Below, in pieces: positions 34,150 to 43,073 of a stretch of 64,000 nt of DNA; the stretch's first letter is position 1; each line of letters opens with the position of its first letter. The position numbers were made by a program, and so were the translations under genes. A model generated the notes under the pieces. That model was given only the letters and a program-made list of their open reading frames with translations, was not told the DNA's origin and did not search any database. The DNA comes from Hydrogenophaga sp. (lineage in GTDB: Bacteria > Pseudomonadota > Gammaproteobacteria > Burkholderiales > Burkholderiaceae_C), in the NCBI GenBank assembly GCA_016741995.1, contig JACVCO010000008.1, forward strand, positions 62,001 to 126,000. Direction: 5' to 3'.

Positions 34150-35076
34150 ATGGCCCTTGGTCAGTTCGCCTACGCCAACAACAGCAATCGCTTCCTCGCC
34201 TGCGCGCCCCTGGCGGGGCAGCCCTATGCCGTGTGCGGCGTGCCGTATGACGGCGTGGTGACGAACCGGCCGGGCGCGCGCTTCGGGCCGCAGGCCATTC
34301 GCGCGGCCAGCCTGATGCTGTGCGACGGCATCCACCCGGTGTTCGACGTTTCGCCGCTGGAGCACGTGGGCGACGCGCTCGACATGCGCCTGCCCAATGC
34401 CTCGCCGCTGCCCGAGGTGCGCGCCCACATCGAGCGCCAGGCCGCCGAGCTGATGGCCAAGCACCACTGCGTGTTTCTTGGCGGGGATCACTCCGTCACC
34501 CTGTCGCTGCTGCGCGCGGCGCGGGCGCGCCACGGCCAGCCGCTGGCGCTGCTGCACTTCGACGCGCACTGCGACACCTGGGTCGACCACTTCGGCGAGC
34601 CCTCGGGCCACGGCACCTGGACGTACGAAGCGATCCAGGAAGGCCTGGTGAGCCCGGCGCACACGGTGCAGATCGGCATCCGCTCCAGCGGCGAGCGCGC
34701 CGCGCGCGATTACGTGGCCGATCAGGGCGGGCAGATCTTCAACGCGCGCGCGCTGCGCGGGCTCGATGGCGCGGGGCTGGAGCCCGCGTTGCAGGCGATC
34801 CGCGCGCGCCTGGGCGAGCGGCCCGCCTACCTCACGCTCGACATCGACGTGCTCGACCCGGCCTTCGCGCCCGGCACCGGCACGCCCGAACCGGGCGGGC
34901 TCACGAGCTCGCAGGTGCTGACCTTCCTGGAAGGGCTGGCCGACCTCAACTGGATCGGCATGGATTGCGTGGAGGTGGCCCCGGCCTACGACCACGCCGA
35001 GCTCACGAGCAACGCCGCGGCCTGCTTCGTCTGGACGTATCTCGCGGGCCGCGTGGCGCGCAGCCAGGGGCGCTGA
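34150..35076 (+). CDS. speB: agmatinase (arginase/ureohydrolase family)
   Basis: Mn-dependent hydrolase that splits agmatine into putrescine and urea. 308 residues, normal for SpeB. The binuclear metal motifs are all present: GGDHSVT near residue 112, HFDAHCDTW near 134 (DAHxD) and LDIDVLDPAFAPGTGTPEPG near 236. An SpeB paralogue acting on guanidinobutyrate is possible. Two nucleotides separate it from the oxidase gene downstream. As the first gene of the polyamine cluster it feeds putrescine into the glutamylation and transaminase routes. Confidence 0.88.
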   Translation: MALGQFAYANNSNRFLACAPLAGQPYAVCGVPYDGVVTNRPGARFGPQAIRAASLMLCDGIHPVFDVSPLEHVGDALDMRLPNASPLPEVRAHIERQAAELMAKHHCVFLGGDHSVTLSLLRAARARHGQPLALLHFDAHCDTWVDHFGEPSGHGTWTYEAIQEGLVSPAHTVQIGIRSSGERAARDYVADQGGQIFNARALRGLDGAGLEPALQAIRARLGERPAYLTLDIDVLDPAFAPGTGTPEPGGLTSSQVLTFLEGLADLNWIGMDCVEVAPAYDHAELTSNAAACFVWTYLAGRVARSQGR

Positions 35077-35078
35077 GC

Positions 35079-36389
35079 ATGTGGGGGCGTTCGCTGGTGG
35101 GTTCCGACACACAGCTCAATCAGCGCAGCTATTACGAGGCCAGCGTGGAGCGCGGCCCTGTGCGTGTGCCGCTGCAGGAGCACCTCAAGGTCGATGCGGT
35201 GGTGGTCGGTGCCGGCTTCACCGGCTTGTCGGCCGCGCTGGAGATGGCGCAACGTGGCCTGTCGGTGGTGGTGCTCGAGGCCGATCGCATCGGCAGCGGC
35301 GCGAGCGGGCGCAATGGCGGCCAGGCCATCGTGGGCTATGCGAGCGGGCAGGGCCCGTTCGAGGAGCAGCTCGGCCAGGCCGACGCCGACCGCGCCTGGG
35401 CCATGTCGCTGGAGGCGATCGACCTGATCGATCGCCGCATCGCCGAACACGGCATCGACTGCGACCGCCGTTTCGGCTACGTGTACGTGGCCGAGTCGGC
35501 GCGCAAGGCGCGCGAGCTGCGCGCCGAGATGGACGGCCTGGTCGCGCGCGGTATTGCGGTCGACTGGGCCGAGGGCGAGGGGGTGCGGCGCCATGTGGAC
35601 AGCGGCCGCTACCAGGCCGCGGCGCGCGAAACCCGCAGCGGCCACCTGCACCCGCTGAAGTACGCGCTGGGCCTGGCGCGCGCGGCCGAAGCCGCGGGCG
35701 TGCGCATCTTCGAACACTCGGCCGTGACGGCGCTGCAACGCGGCGACACGCTGATCGCGCGCACCGCGCGGGGCCAGGTCTCGGCGCGCTTCGGCGTGCT
35801 CGCCGGCAACTGCATGCTGCCCGAGTACGGGCCCGCGGTGGCGCCCGAGATCGCGCCGCGCATCATGCCGGTGGGCACCTACATCGTCGGCACCGCGCCG
35901 GTGGACGCCGCGGTGGCCGAACGCCTGATCCCCGGCGACGCGGCGGTGTGCGACAACAACTTCGTGCTCGACTACTTCCGCTTCGGTGCCGACCACCGCA
36001 TGCTCTTCGGTGGCCGCGTGAGCTACACCACCATGACCCCGCACAACCTGCAGGCCACGATGCAGGCCCGCATGGCGCAGGTGTTCCCTGCGCTGGGCGC
36101 CGTGCCGATCGAATTCGTGTGGGGCGGCTTCGTCGACATCAGCATGAACCGCGCGCCCGATTTCGGCCGCCTGGGCCACAACCTGTATTACCTGCAGGGC
36201 TTCAGCGGGCACGGTGTGGCGCTCACCGGGCTGGCCGGCCAGCTCGTGGCCGAATCCGTGCTCGGCCAGGCGGGCCGCTTCGACGTGTTTGCGCGCCTGC
36301 GCCACCACCGCTTCCCCGGTGGGCGGCTGCTGCGCACGCCCAGCCTGGCGCTGGGCATGCTGTGGCACCGCTTGCGCGACGTGGTGTGA
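35079..36389 (+). CDS. puuB: gamma-glutamylputrescine oxidase (FAD-dependent, PuuB/OrdL)
   Basis: 436-residue DAO-type flavoprotein. The FAD Rossmann motif is VVVGAGFTGLSAAL near residue 42, followed by VVVLEADRIGSGASGRNGGQ, the signature of PuuB/OrdL. The C-terminal block is YYLQGFSGHGVALTGLAGQL. It oxidises gamma-glutamylputrescine to gamma-glutamyl-aminobutyraldehyde with release of NH3 and H2O2. It begins 2 nt after the speB stop codon. Converges on the MocR gene with a 7-nt gap. Confidence 0.88.
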   Translation: MWGRSLVGSDTQLNQRSYYEASVERGPVRVPLQEHLKVDAVVVGAGFTGLSAALEMAQRGLSVVVLEADRIGSGASGRNGGQAIVGYASGQGPFEEQLGQADADRAWAMSLEAIDLIDRRIAEHGIDCDRRFGYVYVAESARKARELRAEMDGLVARGIAVDWAEGEGVRRHVDSGRYQAAARETRSGHLHPLKYALGLARAAEAAGVRIFEHSAVTALQRGDTLIARTARGQVSARFGVLAGNCMLPEYGPAVAPEIAPRIMPVGTYIVGTAPVDAAVAERLIPGDAAVCDNNFVLDYFRFGADHRMLFGGRVSYTTMTPHNLQATMQARMAQVFPALGAVPIEFVWGGFVDISMNRAPDFGRLGHNLYYLQGFSGHGVALTGLAGQLVAESVLGQAGRFDVFARLRHHRFPGGRLLRTPSLALGMLWHRLRDVV

Positions 36390-36396
36390 GCGGGCT

Positions 36397-37884
36397 TCAG
36401 CCCACCGCCTTCTTCACCGCCGCCGCCACCAGCGGCCCGCAGCGCTGGATCTCGCTCAGCGCGGCGTAGCCGTAGCCGATGACGAGGCCGCGCATGTCCT
36501 GGCGGCGCAGGCAGTAGGCGGAGAGCGGGCGCACGATCAGGCCCTGCTGGGCCAGGCGCTGCGCGATGGCCTGGTCGTCGAGGTGCGCCGGCAGGCGCAG
36601 GCACAGGTGCAGGCCTTGTTCGGCGCCGCTGATGCGCGGTGCGTCGGGGCCGTCGCCCAGCACGGGTTTGAGGCCTTCGAGCAGGCACTGGCGGCGCTCG
36701 GCGTAGGTCTGGCGCGCGCGGCGCAGCGAACTCGCGAAGTGGCCCATCTCGATGAACTCGGCCAGCGCGGCCTGCGTGGGCATGTGGCCGGGGCGGTGCA
36801 GGTCGTAGTGGGCCTGGCGGAAGGGCTCGACGAGTCCCTTGGGCACGACGAGGTAGCCGAGCTTGAGGCCGGGGTAGAGCACCTTGGAGAAGGTGCCCAT
36901 GTAGAGCACGCGGCCGTCGAGGTCCAGGCCTTCGAGGCTGGAGAGGGGCGGGCCGCTGAAGCGGTACTCGCTGTCGTAGTCGTCCTCCAGCACCCAGGCG
37001 CCGTGCGTGCGCGCGGTGGCCAGCAGCTGGTGGCGCCGCGCCAGCGACATCACCGCGCCGGTGGGGTACTGGTGCGAGGGCGTGACGTAGATCAGCTTCG
37101 GCGGCTGGGCGTCGTCGGCCTCGGTGGGGCGGATGCCTTCGTCGTCGGTGGCCACAGGGTGCACGCGCTGGCCGTTGGCGATGAAGGCCTTCATCGCGCC
37201 CCAGTAGGCCGGGTCTTCCACCCACACGGTGTCGCCGTGGTCGGCAAGCAGGCGCGCGCAGAGTTCGAGCGATTGCTGCGTGCCGGTGGTGACGATCACC
37301 TGGTCGGCCTCGAGCTGCACGCTGCGGAACACGCGCAGGTAGTCTGCGATGGCGCGGCGCAGCGGCGCGTAGCCGCCCGAGGTGTTGTAGTCGAGCATGT
37401 CCGGGTAGGTCATGCGCCAGTGCTTGTTCTGCAGGCGCTGCCACAGCGCGAGCGGGAAGGCACTGAAATCCGCGATGCCCGGGGTGAAGGGCTGCACCTC
37501 CAGCTCGGTGGCGCTGAAGCGGTGGGCCAACGCCTCGCCCCGTGTCGACAGGCGCGGCGACTGGTGGTGCGGGGCCTGCGCCAGCGCGCCGCGCGCCGCG
37601 CGCACGCCACTGGCGCGTGGCACGTGGTCGTTTACATAGGTGCCGCTGCCCACGCGGCTGGCCAGGTAGCCCTCCACGCTGAGCTGGTTGATGGCGGCCA
37701 CCACGGTGTTGCGCGAGAGGTTCAGGTCTTGCGCGAGGTCGCGGCTGGAGGGCAGGCGTTCGCCGGCGCCGAGCTTGCCGTCGAGCATGGCGCGGCGCAG
37801 CGCTTCATAGAGCTGGCGGTGCAGCGGCAGGGCGTCTTGCGCGCCCAGGCGGTTCATCTCGGCCAGCAGGTATTCGGAGAGCAT
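36397..37884 (-). CDS. MocR/PdxR-type regulator (GntR helix-turn-helix fused to aminotransferase domain)
   Basis: 495 residues. The N-terminal GntR winged helix (residues ~20-85, LPSSRDLAQDLNLSRNTVVAAINQL split across it) is followed by a linker and a fold-type I aminotransferase-like domain (~130-490) with the PLP Lys in GTFSKVLYPGLKLGY near 336. MocR regulators sense PLP and an amine or amino acid. It sits between two halves of the polyamine cluster and is divergent from puuD, so it probably controls puuD-puuA-spuC. Three direct repeats in the intergenic region are candidate sites. ATG 37884 is chosen over a TTG three codons upstream. Confidence 0.9.
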   Translation of the reverse strand: MLSEYLLAEMNRLGAQDALPLHRQLYEALRRAMLDGKLGAGERLPSSRDLAQDLNLSRNTVVAAINQLSVEGYLASRVGSGTYVNDHVPRASGVRAARGALAQAPHHQSPRLSTRGEALAHRFSATELEVQPFTPGIADFSAFPLALWQRLQNKHWRMTYPDMLDYNTSGGYAPLRRAIADYLRVFRSVQLEADQVIVTTGTQQSLELCARLLADHGDTVWVEDPAYWGAMKAFIANGQRVHPVATDDEGIRPTEADDAQPPKLIYVTPSHQYPTGAVMSLARRHQLLATARTHGAWVLEDDYDSEYRFSGPPLSSLEGLDLDGRVLYMGTFSKVLYPGLKLGYLVVPKGLVEPFRQAHYDLHRPGHMPTQAALAEFIEMGHFASSLRRARQTYAERRQCLLEGLKPVLGDGPDAPRISGAEQGLHLCLRLPAHLDDQAIAQRLAQQGLIVRPLSAYCLRRQDMRGLVIGYGYAALSEIQRCGPLVAAAVKKAVG

Positions 37885-37913
37885 GAAAAGCAAAGACGCC
37901 GGGGCGCGTTAAG

Positions 37914-37971
37914 TGGCACCATGCGGGGGGCGCAACTGGCCCTCATTGTCATCCAATTCCCTGGCCACAAT
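37914..37971. promoter_or_regulatory. three TGGCNC-type direct repeats, candidate MocR sites
   Basis: TGGCACCAT (37914-37922), TGGCCCTCAT (37937-37946) and TGGCCACAAT (37962-37971) are spaced 23 and 25 nt, about two helical turns, in the MocR/puuD intergenic region. MocR proteins commonly bind direct repeats. The motif is short and GC-biased, so it could be chance. Confidence 0.4.
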
Positions 37972-37995
37972 GGCCGCTGACCGTCAGGAGATTCC

Positions 37996-38796
37996 ATGAA
38001 CAAGCCGCCATGCATGGTCTGGCTGCCGGCCGACCATCGCCTGCTGGGCGATCACGGGCACCAGATGCCCTTTCTGCTGCTGGGCGACAAGTACGCGCGG
38101 GCCGTGAAGGTCGGCGCGCAGGCCCAGCCGGTGATGTTTCCCCTGGCCGACGCCGAGCAGATCGACGAACTGATCGCGATGGTGGACGGCGTGATGCTGA
38201 CTGGCTCGCCCTCGAACGTGCACCCCTCGCACTTTCAGGAAGAGGTGGCCGACCCGAGCCTGCCGCTGGACGCCGAGCGCGACCGGCTCACGCTGGCGCT
38301 GGTGAAGGCGTGCGTGCACCAGGGCGTGCCGCTGCTGGGCATCTGCCGTGGCTTCCAGGAAATCAACGTGGCCCTGGGTGGTGCGCTGTACCAGCAGGTG
38401 CAGAACGTGCCCGGCATGAACGACCACCGCGAACCCAAGGGCGCGCCGCCCGACGAGCAGTACGCGCCGCGCCACCCGATCCGCATCGCCGAGGACAGCG
38501 CCTTCGCCGAGTGGGCGCAGGGCACCACGGCGCAGGTGAATTCGCTGCATGGCCAGGGCATTGCGCGCCTGGCCGATGGCCTGACGCCGCTGGCCTGGGC
38601 GCCCGATGGCCTGGTGGAGGCGTTCTCGGTGAAGGGCGCTCGCACCTTCGCCTACGCCATGCAGTGGCACCCCGAGTGGCGCTGCTGGGAAACGCCGTTC
38701 TATTCCGCGATCTTCGAGGCCTTCGGCCGCGCCTGCCGCCAACGCATGAGCCTGCGCCTGCAGGCCAGCGACCTGGCGCGCAGCCAGCCTGGTTAG
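37996..38796 (+). CDS. puuD: gamma-glutamyl-gamma-aminobutyrate hydrolase
   Basis: Class I glutamine amidotransferase-like hydrolase (peptidase C26), 266 residues, that releases GABA from gamma-glutamyl-GABA. The nucleophile is Cys117 in LLGICRGFQE, and the catalytic His/Glu are in YAMQWHPEW near residue 222. The VMLTGSPSNVHP block is typical of PuuD. CAGGAG lies 7 nt before the ATG. Divergent from the MocR gene and 58 nt before puuA. It completes the glutamylated (Puu) route with PuuA, PuuB and PuuC, all encoded within 16 kb. Confidence 0.93.
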   Translation: MNKPPCMVWLPADHRLLGDHGHQMPFLLLGDKYARAVKVGAQAQPVMFPLADAEQIDELIAMVDGVMLTGSPSNVHPSHFQEEVADPSLPLDAERDRLTLALVKACVHQGVPLLGICRGFQEINVALGGALYQQVQNVPGMNDHREPKGAPPDEQYAPRHPIRIAEDSAFAEWAQGTTAQVNSLHGQGIARLADGLTPLAWAPDGLVEAFSVKGARTFAYAMQWHPEWRCWETPFYSAIFEAFGRACRQRMSLRLQASDLARSQPG

Positions 38797-38854
38797 GTTC
38801 GCTCGCCTTCCCCCGAAAACGAACGAACCCCCAACGCAAAACCAGGAGCAGGCC

Positions 38855-40216
38855 ATGAGCGCCCCCAAGAATTTCAACGAGCTGGAAAGCTGGCTCAACG
38901 AGCACCGCGTCACCGAAGTCGAATGCCTGGTGCCCGACCTGACCGGCGTGGCGCGCGGCAAGATCCTGCCGCGCGTGAAGTTCACCGAAGACCGCGGCAT
39001 GCGCCTGCCGCACGCCATCGTGGCGATGAGCGTGACCGGGGAGCAGCCCCCCAGCGGGCCGTATTACGACGTGGTGGAGCCCACCGACCGCGACATGCAG
39101 CTGCGCCCGGACCCGACCACGGTGCGCATCGTGCCCTGGGCCACCGACCCCACGGCGCAGGTGATCCACGACTGCTTCGACCACAAGGGCCAGCTCGTGC
39201 CCTACGCGCCGCGCAGCGTGCTGCGCCGCATCTGCGACCTGTACGCCGCCGAGGGCTGGGATCCGATCATCGCGCCCGAGCTCGAGTTCTACCTGACCGC
39301 GCGCAACACCGACCCGAACACGCTGCTGCGCCCACCCATCGGCCGCAGCGGCCGCGCCGAGACCTCGCGCCAGGCTTATTCCATCGACGCGGTGAACGAG
39401 TTCGACCCGCTGTTCGAGGAGATCTACGAGTACTGCAACGTGATGGGCCTGAACGTGGACACGCTGATTCACGAGATCGGCGCCGGGCAGATGGAGATCA
39501 ACTTCTTCCACGACCACCCGCTGGGGCTGGCCGACGAGGTGTTCTTCTTCAAGCGCACGGTGCGCGAGTGCGCGCTGCGCCACGACATGTACGCCACCTT
39601 CATGGCCAAGCCCATCGCGGGCGAGCCGGGCAGTGCCATGCACATGCACCAGAGCGTGGTGCACAAGGAAACCGGCAAGAACATCTTCAGCAACGAAGAC
39701 GGCACCGCGTCGGAGGCCTTCTCCCACTACATCGGCGGTCTGCAGCGCTACATCCCGGCCGCCATGGCGCTGGTGGCGCCGTACGTGAACAGCTACCGGC
39801 GCCTCAGCCGCCACACCGCCGCGCCGATCAACATCGAGTGGGGCCACGACAACCGCACCGTGGGCATCCGCTCGCCCATCGCCTCGCCCGAGGCGCGGCG
39901 CATCGAGAACCGCGTGATCGGCGCCGATGCCAACCCCTATGTGGCGATGGCGATGACGCTGGCCTGCGGCTACCTGGGCATGAAGAACAAGATCAAGCCC
40001 AAGCCCGAAATGAAGGGCGACGCCTACCTCTCGCCTTACGCGCTGCCGCGCAGCCTGGGCGAAGCGCTCGACTGGCTGCGCCGCGAACCCGACCTGCACG
40101 ACGTGCTGGGCCAGGAGTTCGTGACCATCTACACCGAGATCAAGGAGCTCGAATTCGACGAGTTCATGAAAGTGATCTCGCCCTGGGAGCGCGAGCACCT
40201 GCTTCTCCATGTCTGA
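38855..40216 (+). CDS. puuA: gamma-glutamylputrescine synthetase (glutamine synthetase family)
   Basis: 453 residues. It joins glutamate to putrescine with ATP. The glutamine-synthetase fold is clear: N-terminal VECLVPDLTGVARGKILPR split over residues ~25-45, the metal-binding EIGAGQMEINFF, MHMHQSVV, and the active-site WGHDNRTVGIRSP. Sequence is closest to the PuuA/GlnA-like polyamine subgroup, and the neighbouring puuD, spuC and pot genes support the role. GGAG lies 12 nt upstream and GCAGG 7 nt upstream of the ATG. Fifteen nucleotides separate it from spuC. Confidence 0.92.
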   Translation: MSAPKNFNELESWLNEHRVTEVECLVPDLTGVARGKILPRVKFTEDRGMRLPHAIVAMSVTGEQPPSGPYYDVVEPTDRDMQLRPDPTTVRIVPWATDPTAQVIHDCFDHKGQLVPYAPRSVLRRICDLYAAEGWDPIIAPELEFYLTARNTDPNTLLRPPIGRSGRAETSRQAYSIDAVNEFDPLFEEIYEYCNVMGLNVDTLIHEIGAGQMEINFFHDHPLGLADEVFFFKRTVRECALRHDMYATFMAKPIAGEPGSAMHMHQSVVHKETGKNIFSNEDGTASEAFSHYIGGLQRYIPAAMALVAPYVNSYRRLSRHTAAPINIEWGHDNRTVGIRSPIASPEARRIENRVIGADANPYVAMAMTLACGYLGMKNKIKPKPEMKGDAYLSPYALPRSLGEALDWLRREPDLHDVLGQEFVTIYTEIKELEFDEFMKVISPWEREHLLLHV

Positions 40217-40231
40217 CCTGGAACACCCGCG

Positions 40232-41671
40232 ATGAACACCTCCACCCTGATCGCCCCGCCGGCCCTGGTGCGCCGTGCCGAACAACACGACACCCAGGCC
40301 GTGCAGGCGCTGGACAGCGCGCACTACATCCACCCCTTCACCGACCACGGTGACCTGGCCACCCGCGGCGCGCGCGTGATCACGCGCAGCGAGGGCATCC
40401 ACATCTGGGACAGCGAAGGCCACAAGATCCTCGACGCCATGAGCGGGCTGTGGTGCGTGAACGCGGGTTACGGGCGCAAGGAGCTGGCCGACGCCGCGTA
40501 CCAGCAGCTCATGACGCTGCCCTACTACAACAGCTTCTTCCAGACCACCAACGTGCCCGCGGTGCAGCTCGCCGCGAAGCTGGCCGCGCTGGCACCCGAG
40601 GTGGGTGGCCGCCGTTTCGAGCACGTGTTCTTCTCCAGCAGCGGCTCCGAAAGCAACGACACCAACGTGCGCCTCGTGCGCCGCTACTGGGACCTGCTGG
40701 GCCAGCCGCAGCGCAAGACCATCATCGGCCGCCACAACGCGTACCACGGTTCCACCATGGCCGGCGCTTCGCTGGGGGGCATGAGCGGCATGCACGCGCA
40801 GGGCGACCTGCCGATCCCGGGCATCACCCACGTGATGCAGCCCTACTACCTGGAAAACGCCCGGCCCGGCGAGAGCGAGGCCGATTTCGGCCTGCGCGCG
40901 GCGCGCGCGCTCGAAGAGAAGATCCTCGAGATCGGTGCCGACCAGGTGGCGGCCTTTATTGCCGAGCCGGTGCAGGGCGCGGGTGGTGTGATCATCCCGC
41001 CGGCCACCTACTGGCCCGAGATCCAGCGCATCGTCGATCAGTACGGCATCCTGCTCATCTCCGACGAGGTGATCTGCGCCTTCGGCCGCCTGGGCCACTG
41101 GTTCGCCTACGAGAAGTTCGGCTACCGCCCCGACCTGGTGACCTTCGCCAAGGGCGTGACCAGCGGCTACGTGCCGTTGGGTGGCGTGATGGTGGGCGAC
41201 CGTGTGGCCAAGGTGCTGATCGAGCAGGGCGGCGAGTTCAACCACGGCTACACCTACAGCGGCCACCCCGTGGCCTGCGCCGTGGCGCTGGCCAACCTGG
41301 AACTGATGGAGCGCGAGGAGCTGCCGCGCAAGGTGCGCGAGGACATCGGGCCCTACCTGGCGCAACGGTTCGTCGAGGTCGGCCAGCACCCGCTGGTGGG
41401 CTTGGCCGAAACCTGCGGCTTCGTCGGTGGCCTGGTGCTGGTGAAGGACAAGGCGAGCCGGGCGATGTACGACCCCGAACTCGCCGTCGGCATGATGTGC
41501 CGCGCCCATTGCTTCAAGAACGGCCTGATCATGCGCGCCGTGGGCGACCGCATGATCATCGCGCCGCCGCTGGTGATGACACGGGCCCAGATCGACGAGA
41601 TGGTGGCGCTGATCCTGAAATGCCTGGACGCCACGCTCGCGGAACTGCGCCAAAAAGGTTTGCACGCTTGA
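40232..41671 (+). CDS. spuC: putrescine:pyruvate-type aminotransferase (class III)
   Basis: 479-residue PLP transaminase. Family marks: ILDAMSGLWCVNAGYG near residue 70, FFSSSGSESNDTNVRL near 131, ARNAYHGST-like GRHNAYHGSTMAGASLGG, LLISDEVICAFGRLG near 270, and the PLP Lys in TFAKGVTSGYVPLGGV near 307. It transfers the amino group of putrescine to pyruvate, giving 4-aminobutyraldehyde, the non-glutamylated branch. It lies between puuA and the transporter operon, so this strain can use both branches. Related omega-transaminases accept many amines, so the exact donor range is unknown. Confidence 0.9.
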   Translation: MNTSTLIAPPALVRRAEQHDTQAVQALDSAHYIHPFTDHGDLATRGARVITRSEGIHIWDSEGHKILDAMSGLWCVNAGYGRKELADAAYQQLMTLPYYNSFFQTTNVPAVQLAAKLAALAPEVGGRRFEHVFFSSSGSESNDTNVRLVRRYWDLLGQPQRKTIIGRHNAYHGSTMAGASLGGMSGMHAQGDLPIPGITHVMQPYYLENARPGESEADFGLRAARALEEKILEIGADQVAAFIAEPVQGAGGVIIPPATYWPEIQRIVDQYGILLISDEVICAFGRLGHWFAYEKFGYRPDLVTFAKGVTSGYVPLGGVMVGDRVAKVLIEQGGEFNHGYTYSGHPVACAVALANLELMEREELPRKVREDIGPYLAQRFVEVGQHPLVGLAETCGFVGGLVLVKDKASRAMYDPELAVGMMCRAHCFKNGLIMRAVGDRMIIAPPLVMTRAQIDEMVALILKCLDATLAELRQKGLHA

Positions 41672-41819
41672 CTAGAATGACCGCCGATCCCGAATTTGGG
41701 GCACGGCGGTCGCCGGAAACGGGCTTCCCGGGTCTGGAACTTGCATGCCTCGGCCGGGTCTTCAGCCCCTCGGTTGAGCTGTTTTTTGGTCCCAACCCTC
41801 CCTTGGAGTGAGCATCACC

Positions 41820-42995
41820 ATGAAGAAGCACGTTCTGGTTCTCGCGATGGCGGCCGTGATGGTCGCCGCCTGCGGCAAGAAGGAGGAGCCCGCTCCTGCC
41901 CCTGCACCCGCCCCCGTGGCCACCGCGCCTGCCCCGGCACCCGCCCCCGCGGGCCCGGTGCTGGACGACGAGAAGGTTCTCAACGTCTACAACTGGCCCG
42001 ACTACATCACCGAAACCATGGTGGCCGACTTCGAGAAGGAGTTCGGCGTCAAGGTCAACTACGACACCTTCGAGAACAACGAAGCGCTGCACGCCAAGCT
42101 GGTGGCCGGCAATTCGGGCTACGACATCGTGATCCCCACCGCCGGCTTCGCCAAGAAGCAGATCGATGGCGGCCTGTACCAGCCGATCGACAAGAGCAAG
42201 CTCACGAACTACGGCAACCTCGACCCCGACTTCCTGGCCAAGATCGCCGGTGTCGACCCCGAGAACAAGCACCTGGTGCCGTGGGCCTGGGGCTTCACCA
42301 CCGTGGGCATCAACAAGCAGAAGGTCGAGAAGGCGCTGGGCGGCATGCCCATGCCCGAGAACGCATGGGACCTGGTGTTCAAGCCCGAGTACTCCAGCAA
42401 GCTGCGCTCGTGCGGCATCGCCTACCTGGATTCGCCGAGCGAGATCCTGCCCGTGGCGCTGCACTACGTCGGCAAGCCCGCGTACAGCGAGAACCCCGAG
42501 GACTTCAAGGCCGCGCTGGACATGCTGAAGAAGGTGCGCCGTGACGTGCGCCTGTTCTCCAGCACCATGATCGACGACATCGCCAGCGGCAAGGCCTGCG
42601 CCTTCATCGGCTGGTCGGGCGACATCAACATCGCCGGCGACCGCGTGAAGGAAACCGGTGGCAAGGACGAGATCGTGCCCCTGCTGCCCACCGGCGGCGG
42701 CCTGGTGTTCATCGACACCATGGCGATCCCGAAAGACGCCAAGCACGTGAACAACGCGCACGCGTTCATCGACTTCTACCTGCGCGCTGCCAACGCCGCC
42801 GCGATGGCCAACGAGCTCAACTACCCGACCGGCAACAAGGCCGCTCTGGCCGACATCAAGGACGAGGTGAAGAACAACAACACCATCTTCCTGGGCCCGG
42901 AAGACACGGCGCGCCTGATCGCCACCGGCGGCTTCTCCAACGAGATCGCCAGCACGCTCAACGACACGTACAACGCGTTCAAACGCGGCAAATAA
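41820..42995 (+). CDS. potF: polyamine ABC transporter substrate-binding lipoprotein (PotF/SpuD family)
   Basis: 391 residues. The lipoprotein signal ends in VMVAAC with the lipidated Cys18, followed by an unusual ~28-residue Ala/Pro linker before the binding domain starts at LNVYNWPDYITETMV, the PotF signature. Most PotF proteins are soluble; here the linker would tether the binding domain to the inner-membrane surface or let it reach outward. Start ATG 41820 has GGAG 11 nt upstream; the in-frame GTG at 41808 has none. The 148 nt upstream of it hold no gene. An intrinsic terminator follows, before potG, so potF can be made in excess. Confidence 0.92.
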   Translation: MKKHVLVLAMAAVMVAACGKKEEPAPAPAPAPVATAPAPAPAPAGPVLDDEKVLNVYNWPDYITETMVADFEKEFGVKVNYDTFENNEALHAKLVAGNSGYDIVIPTAGFAKKQIDGGLYQPIDKSKLTNYGNLDPDFLAKIAGVDPENKHLVPWAWGFTTVGINKQKVEKALGGMPMPENAWDLVFKPEYSSKLRSCGIAYLDSPSEILPVALHYVGKPAYSENPEDFKAALDMLKKVRRDVRLFSSTMIDDIASGKACAFIGWSGDINIAGDRVKETGGKDEIVPLLPTGGGLVFIDTMAIPKDAKHVNNAHAFIDFYLRAANAAAMANELNYPTGNKAALADIKDEVKNNNTIFLGPEDTARLIATGGFSNEIASTLNDTYNAFKRGK

Positions 42996-43019
42996 GTCCG
43001 GCATCGCTCGGGCACACCG

Positions 43020-43060
43020 GGGCTGTTCATCCTCCAGGGACGAACAGCCCTTTTTCTTTT
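43020..43060 (+). terminator. intrinsic terminator/attenuator between potF and potG
   Basis: GGGCTGTTC (43020-43028) pairs with GAACAGCCC (43042-43050), a perfect 9-bp stem, followed by TTTTTCTTTT. It lies 24 nt after the potF stop and 13 nt before the potG start. Partial termination here would give more binding protein than membrane complex. Confidence 0.85.
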
Positions 43061-43073
43061 GAGGGCCTCTTCC

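Noticed and set aside
38363-41665. 1100-codon open frame antisense to puuD, puuA and spuC
   Set aside because: It mirrors the strong codon bias of the sense genes; the translation is His/Arg/Val-rich with no family motifs. Similar long antisense frames at 22-2106 and 23352-26198 are rejected for the same reason.
41808-41819. GTG start for potF four codons upstream
   Set aside because: The GGAG that would serve as ribosome site overlaps it; the ATG at 41820 gives a normal MKK lipoprotein signal.
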